Positions 59,493 to 64,000 of a DNA stretch of 64,000 nucleotides are shown piece by piece. The stretch is taken from positions 558,001 to 622,000 of the forward strand of contig NZ_LT606948.1 of assembly GCF_900095185.1 (NCBI RefSeq). Direction: 5' to 3'. The DNA is from Polynucleobacter necessarius (GTDB taxonomy: Bacteria > Pseudomonadota > Gammaproteobacteria > Burkholderiales > Burkholderiaceae). How positions within the stretch are numbered: position 1 is the first letter of the stretch; the number at the start of each line of letters is the position of its first letter. The position numbers and the translations under genes are program-made. The notes below the pieces were generated by a model that did no database searches, was not told the DNA's origin, and worked only from the letters and a program-made list of their open reading frames with translations.

Positions 59493-60281
59493 ATGTCAAT
59501 GAAATGCTTTTACATCAATTTAGAAAAAGCCACAAACCGTAACTTCAAGATTGAGTACGTTGAGAGCAACAAGATCCTGGGAAACCTAAGAAGCAATGAG
59601 AAAGCTTGTTTTCTGAGCCATAAATTTGTTATTAAACAAAATTTAAATGCTACTGAGCCTATATTACTCATGGATGATGACACAGTAATTGGAAAAAGTA
59701 CTTGTGAAATTTGGGATAACTTTATAAAGATTAGTAATAAATTTGAGTGGGATATATTGTTTACAGCTATTTGTGTTCCCTGGCCAACCACAATGATTGA
59801 ATGTATGGAGTGAAGAAAAAATTTATGTAAAAGCAATTAATCTAAAAGATTAGACTTAGCAAGTGATATATTTGCTGGAGCAACTTCTTATATTTTGAAC
59901 CCAAACTCTTTAGAGAAAATTTTTCACTTTATTGACGAAAAAAATTCTTTAGATATTCCATATGACGTATATTTACGACAATTGATTTCGGAAAATAAAT
60001 TGAAAGGTTTTGTAATTTTTCCATTTGTAACTACGCTATCAAACGAATCTGAGGCCTCTCAAATACAAGTGAACGAAACGGCAAAGACTGAATTCGTATG
60101 GAATACATTTAGAAAAATGCTTTGGATAGACAGAAAAATCAAAGATTCTCAGTTGTTTTTGGAAAAAATAAACCGTGCATTATGTGACGAAGAATCTAAA
60201 CAGTTCGGAACAATTATCTCCGCATGCATTTCAAACAAATTTATAGTGCTAAAGCCGAAGAAAGCTCTACGAATATATTAG
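59493..60281 (+). pseudogene. Glycosyltransferase family 25 (LPS biosynthesis), frameshifted, AT-rich
   Basis: Starts MSMKCFYINLEKATNRN, with EKACFLSHKFVIKQN and the metal-binding acidic ILLMDDDTVIG. A shift before 59811 is needed to read EEKIYVKAINLKD, and a one-base loss in GATTAGAC near 59850 returns to LDLASDIFAGATSYIL and NSLEKIFHFIDE. The last part to 60281 is an unusual C-terminus. The DNA is clearly more AT-rich than its neighbours, suggesting an acquired LPS gene. Members transfer galactose or similar sugars to LPS. Confidence 0.78.
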
Positions 60282-60593
60282 GAAATTACTTTGCGGGGAA
60301 GGTAATGCTGTGGCATTATTGTGTACAAGTGGATAAGGTCAGTTAGCCACTCAACTGTTACCCGATGAGTAGTATCCACTATGACAGCTGCCTTTTCCAG
60401 GATGAGCAAAAGCTGATGCGCGAGATGATTACAAGCTGCATAGGCTAGACAAGACAATCCGATTAATGAAATATCTCATACAACTTTTTGTATTAGATAT
60501 TTGGATTGCATTGATAACTCCTAAGATTGTTTCGTAAGAAACGAAGTGACTTAGAGCATGACTCATTTTGCCACATCCATTTCTTTTACTCGG
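60282..60593. other. Non-coding stretch
   Basis: No open frame of note and no recognisable RNA. It is probably relic DNA left between the GT25 remnant and the NtrX-like gene. Confidence 0.4.
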
Positions 60594-61277
60594 CTAGCTT
60601 TCGCCTTTGTTACGCGAAGTGTCGATTCCGAGTGCCTTAAGCTTACGATACAAATGGGTACGCTCTAAGCCTGTGTACTTAGAAATTTTGGTCATGCTCC
60701 CACCCATACTTTGCATCTGATGTTCAAAGTACGCTTTTTCAAATAAGTCCCTTGCTTCTCTTAAGGGAAGATCAAAGTAGGTCTTAGCAATTCCACTAAT
60801 GAATTCACCCTCAAGAGGGGTGGGAACCGATTCAGTAACAGCCTGCTTTGGTGCGGCCAATGTGCTTACGTTAGATTGAACTGCGCGCTCTTGTTCCAGT
60901 TCAACATATTTAGGCGATATCTCTAAAGCCTTGGTAACTGTCTTCAAAAGCTTTTGTAAAGCAATCGGCTTTTCTAAAAAGTTTAAGGCGCCAATACGAG
61001 TGGCCTCAACTGCAGTATCAATCGTTGCATGACCTGACATCATCACAACAGGCATAGTGAGTTGACCAGAATTAGACCACTCCTTTAACAAGGTAATGCC
61101 ATCTGTATCGGGCATCCAAATGTCTAGCAATACTAGATCGGGGCGCATTTGCTCACGAATAGTTCGTGCCTGTTCCGCGCTTTCTGCGGAATACACGGTA
61201 TGGCCCTCATCCGTCAGAATCTCATTGAGAAGCTCACGAATTCCCATCTCATCATCAACAACCAAAATACTAGCCAT
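60594..61277 (-). CDS. NtrX-like response regulator (receiver plus Fis-type HTH)
   Basis: The 227-residue regulator has a receiver domain with DDE near residues 7-9, the phosphoacceptor Asp in LVLLDIWMPDTDG, VVMMSGHATID and the Lys in FLEKPI. A variable linker follows, then a Fis-type helix-turn-helix (SMTKISKYTGLERTHLYRKLKALG). The sigma-54 AAA+ domain of typical NtrX is absent. It lies 2 bp after the NtrY-type kinase gene, so they form a two-component pair. It appears intact. Confidence 0.9.
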   Translation of the reverse strand: MASILVVDDEMGIRELLNEILTDEGHTVYSAESAEQARTIREQMRPDLVLLDIWMPDTDGITLLKEWSNSGQLTMPVVMMSGHATIDTAVEATRIGALNFLEKPIALQKLLKTVTKALEISPKYVELEQERAVQSNVSTLAAPKQAVTESVPTPLEGEFISGIAKTYFDLPLREARDLFEKAYFEHQMQSMGGSMTKISKYTGLERTHLYRKLKALGIDTSRNKGES

Positions 61278-61279
61278 GC

Positions 61280-63586
61280 TTAGATTGCCTCTTTTGCTAG
61301 TTTCATAAACAATATTGACACTTGCGCACCAATCACCTCCTCACCCCGCATCCGATTGCGGATTTCAATTTTGGCAGAGTGGTCATCAATAATTTTTTTC
61401 ACAACCGCCAAACCAAGCCCAGTGCCCTTACTCTTGGTTGTTATGTAAGGTTCAAATGCTCTTGCCAATATCTTAACTGGAAATCCAATGCCGCAATCAC
61501 TTATTGTTAATCGCACCGCATTTTGCGCTATGCCATTATGCTCACCATACGGCACCAGCTCAGTTTTAACCTCTACTGGGCTAGTAGGATGACTTCCCTC
61601 AAGAGTGGTGTCTTGAGCATTTTGTAACAAATTATGAATAACCTGCCTGATTTGAGTGGGGTCACCCATAATATTTGGGCAATGCGGATCTAACTGAGTA
61701 CGCAAAGAGCTTCCATCATAAAGACCCAAAATTTCTGTAGTCAGCGTATTGATCGAAACTGGCTTTAGTTGTGGCGTAGGCGTCTTCGCAAAATCCCTAA
61801 AGTCATTCACCATTTTTTTCATGGCCTGCACCTGACCAATGATGGTTTCCGTGCTGCGATTAATCATTTCCTCTTGCTCTAGACTCAACTTACCTGCAAG
61901 CTTGTGTTGCAATCTTTCGGCTGATAGCTGAATTGGTGTCAGAGGATTTTTAATCTCATGCGCAAGGCGTCTCGCAACCTCGCTCCAGGCAATAGATCTT
62001 TGTGCGCTCACCACATCAGTAATATCATCAAATACAATCATTCGTAGGTCACCAGTCAACTCGGTACCGCGCACAAATAATGTAACGCCTAATTCATTAT
62101 CGAATTCATTTGTACTGTGCAGCTGGATCTGTTTTTGCCATACCGGAGCATTAGTCGGTGTATTTTGTTCTGTTCCGCCCTCACTAAGTACTGCGAGCTT
62201 CATGGTAGCAAAACCTTCCTGGAAGGCCTGCTCAAATTCAATCAATGCTGGGCTACTACTCAGTGGTTTGCCATCTAATTGCGTAAGATCTTGGCCAAAG
62301 ATTCGGTCTGCACCAGGATTGCTAGATACAACGTTATAGTTTTTATCAAAAATGCAGACGCCTGCAGTTAGACTGCCCAATACGCGCTCTAGAAATGCTT
62401 TGGACTCCTGCAAAGAAGTGCGGGTATCGGCCAACTGTCTTGTCATCACATTAAATTGCCTTGTAAGCATTCCGAGCTCATCGCCTGTATCCAACTCAGG
62501 TTTAGGAGATAGATCACCTTGTGCTACCGCTTGTGTACCCCTCAAAAGCATCAACAGGGGGCGTGCTAGCTGTCGACCCAACAAAAGAGCCAAAGTAATT
62601 GCCACAAATACTGCGAAGAAAAGAGTAAGGGTCAAGGTGCCAACAAACATCTTGCGTAAACCTGTTCGCCCCAGTGCTTTCTCTTGATACTCACTGCAAG
62701 CAGATTCCACTGCAAAAATATTTTTAGCCAATGGAGTTGGAATATAGCGCACCAGCTGCAAGAAATACTTATCCTCAGCTTCTTTTCCTGAATCTAATTT
62801 GCTATGGATTGGTTTTTTTCGAACCACGGGAACTATCGCTCTGATTCGATAGCCTCGCTGTCCGTCTTCCATCTCAATTTGATCTAAAAAGGCGACCCCC
62901 TTCTTTTTAAATGCATCATCAACTACATCAACTGGAGACGCAGGAAGATATTTTTTAGCTTTTAACTCACTAGTGAATATTAAATTGCGCCGTATATTAA
63001 AAAGGCTAACCTCTTGAATCCCAAATTGATTGCGCATCTTCATAACCGCCGTAGCCACCTGCTCTGTCGAAGTGCCAGAGGGCATCCGCACTATCTGCTC
63101 GGCAATATAGTTGCCTTCACCCAAAATCTCTTCCTGAGCAACTCGCAAAGTTACTCGTCCTAGCTCTAGGCCTGAGTTCAAGGCTGACTCAACTTTTACA
63201 TCAAACCAAGTTTCAATACTGCGAGAGACGAACTGTAAGGAAACTCCATACAAAATCAAGCCTGGAACAATGCCGACTAGAGCAAAGATCATGGCCAGCT
63301 TTGCAATCAGGCGGGTACCAAAGTGACCTCGATACCAGCGTACCGCAATCACTGCGATGAGAATCAAAATAACCAAAGTAAGACAAATACCAATCACTAC
63401 ATTTGCGGCATACAACCAAATAAAGTAATTATCAAAAAATTCGGTGTTGGATGATGCGATTGCCAATAAAACCAAAAGTAGCAAAGCAAATATCCCAATT
63501 ATCCCGATCGTGATGGGAATTACTTTTTTACCCCAAATCTTTGAAGTAAAACAACTACCGTCTAATAGCGCTTGTACTGGTCTCAT
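61280..63586 (-). CDS. NtrY-type membrane sensor histidine kinase
   Basis: The 768-residue kinase has several N-terminal spans (IPITIGIIGIFALLLLVLLAI, WLYAANVVIGICLTLVILILI, LIAKLAMIFALVGIVPGLILY), a periplasmic part, a further span before a HAMP domain (RPLLMLLRGTQAVAQGDLS), a PAS domain (GVCIFDKNYNVVSSNPGA), the HisKA H-box SEVARRLAHEIKNPLTPI, and an ATPase domain with QVIHNLLQNAQD and TKSKGTGLGLAVVKKI. It overlaps the DUF4390 gene by 4 bp. Probably senses nitrogen or redox status (family inference). It appears intact. Confidence 0.92.
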   Translation of the reverse strand: MRPVQALLDGSCFTSKIWGKKVIPITIGIIGIFALLLLVLLAIASSNTEFFDNYFIWLYAANVVIGICLTLVILILIAVIAVRWYRGHFGTRLIAKLAMIFALVGIVPGLILYGVSLQFVSRSIETWFDVKVESALNSGLELGRVTLRVAQEEILGEGNYIAEQIVRMPSGTSTEQVATAVMKMRNQFGIQEVSLFNIRRNLIFTSELKAKKYLPASPVDVVDDAFKKKGVAFLDQIEMEDGQRGYRIRAIVPVVRKKPIHSKLDSGKEAEDKYFLQLVRYIPTPLAKNIFAVESACSEYQEKALGRTGLRKMFVGTLTLTLFFAVFVAITLALLLGRQLARPLLMLLRGTQAVAQGDLSPKPELDTGDELGMLTRQFNVMTRQLADTRTSLQESKAFLERVLGSLTAGVCIFDKNYNVVSSNPGADRIFGQDLTQLDGKPLSSSPALIEFEQAFQEGFATMKLAVLSEGGTEQNTPTNAPVWQKQIQLHSTNEFDNELGVTLFVRGTELTGDLRMIVFDDITDVVSAQRSIAWSEVARRLAHEIKNPLTPIQLSAERLQHKLAGKLSLEQEEMINRSTETIIGQVQAMKKMVNDFRDFAKTPTPQLKPVSINTLTTEILGLYDGSSLRTQLDPHCPNIMGDPTQIRQVIHNLLQNAQDTTLEGSHPTSPVEVKTELVPYGEHNGIAQNAVRLTISDCGIGFPVKILARAFEPYITTKSKGTGLGLAVVKKIIDDHSAKIEIRNRMRGEEVIGAQVSILFMKLAKEAI

Positions 63587-64000
63587 CGCTTAATGAGGTT
63601 GGGGCCATTTGATGAAAATGGGAATCGATACCAATCGCTCGAAACACTCCAATCGCGATTATTGAGAGCGTTTACCTGAAAAGGTTTTGGCAACTTATTA
63701 AGATCGAGCGACATGCGCATGCTTGCTATATAGGACTTGTTCGAGTCAAGTTGAGCGCCATCTATTACTCGCCATCCACCAATACTGCCTACTGCCTGTA
63801 ATGCCTCAGACATCGATTTTGCAGAGAAAGTAAATCCTTCTGAGGCTATTCGGTACTGCTGCGTCAGCGGTTGATATGACAAACGAGTTTGCCTTTGAAC
63901 AACGGCAAGCTTCTCATCAAACCAGTACCAACGCGATCTAGTTAAATCAAACTCAGTTTGAAAATATAAAACTACGCCCTTCTGAACCGCATCCTCTAGG
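63583..64000 (-). CDS. DUF4390 protein, 5' part beyond the window
   Basis: The frame enters from the right edge with LEDAVQKGVVLYFQTEFDL and SRWYWFDEKLAVVQRQTRLS, then YQPLTQQYRIASEGFTF and SEALQAVGSIGGWRVIDGA, ending in a short basic tail at 63583. DUF4390 proteins are usually encoded just before the NtrY-type kinase in Betaproteobacteria; function unknown. An internal TTG at 63882 is not the true start, because the family sequence continues upstream. Partial. Confidence 0.85.
   Translation of the reverse strand, partial: LEDAVQKGVVLYFQTEFDLTRSRWYWFDEKLAVVQRQTRLSYQPLTQQYRIASEGFTFSAKSMSEALQAVGSIGGWRVIDGAQLDSNKSYIASMRMSLDLNKLPKPFQVNALNNRDWSVSSDWYRFPFSSNGPNLIKR

Overview
The window reads as a betaproteobacterial chromosome of the Burkholderiaceae. 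It carries NodT-type efflux, mreBCD-mrdA-rodA, gatCAB, an SAH riboswitch before ahcY, and an NtrY/NtrX pair. About a third of the recognisable genes are broken by single in-frame stops, small frameshifts or internal deletions, while essential genes stay intact. AT-leaning composition, wholesale pseudogene formation and almost no insertion sequences suggest a recent obligate endosymbiont. From memory it most resembles a Polynucleobacter necessarius symbiont of Euplotes; that species name is inference, because no rRNA is in the window.

Layout. 1-7.5 kb (minus): RND efflux adaptor and outer-membrane lipoprotein, glmS-glmU, ttcA, folB (N-terminal stop) and a frameshifted SDR. 7.5-17.3 kb: MidA-like methyltransferase, cca, NDUFA9-like protein, lytic transglycosylase, 5-formyl-THF cyclo-ligase, and the one-carbon/SAM cluster metF, ahcY (SAH riboswitch) and metK (structured leader). 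17.4-21.6 kb: two lipid A acyltransferase-type genes, each broken by one TGA, then dapF, pyrE and xthA. 21.6-25.3 kb: four consecutive pseudogenes (ampG, metW, metX, slmA), then intact argB and dksA, a broken CobW GTPase, xerC and a broken DUF484 gene. 29.5-38.7 kb: gatB-gatA-gatC (gatA lacks an internal block) divergent from the rod-shape operon, then HU.

38.7-51.1 kb is mixed. Broken lpxO, yggU, a third acyltransferase, a phosphoesterase, a Ser/Thr kinase-Usp fusion, EamA, MOSC and histidine phosphatase genes sit among intact can, dctA, a pseudouridine synthase, prfC (ATT start) and a GNAT gene. 51.1-59.1 kb is the most decayed accessory segment. It holds an intact-looking tandem glycine riboswitch with no recognisable intact target, a His/Met/Cys-rich membrane/periplasmic gene pair, a decayed pentameric ligand-gated-channel-like gene, and three degenerate copies of the 3' end of tRNA-Phe before the intact tRNA-Phe gene. 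59.5-64 kb: an AT-rich broken GT25 glycosyltransferase, then an NtrX-like regulator, NtrY and a DUF4390 protein running off the end.

Taken together, methionine de novo synthesis (metX/metW), lipid A modification and accessory sensing have decayed. SAM recycling (metF-metK-ahcY), cell-wall elongation, peptidoglycan precursor synthesis (glmS/glmU/dapF) and translation functions are retained.
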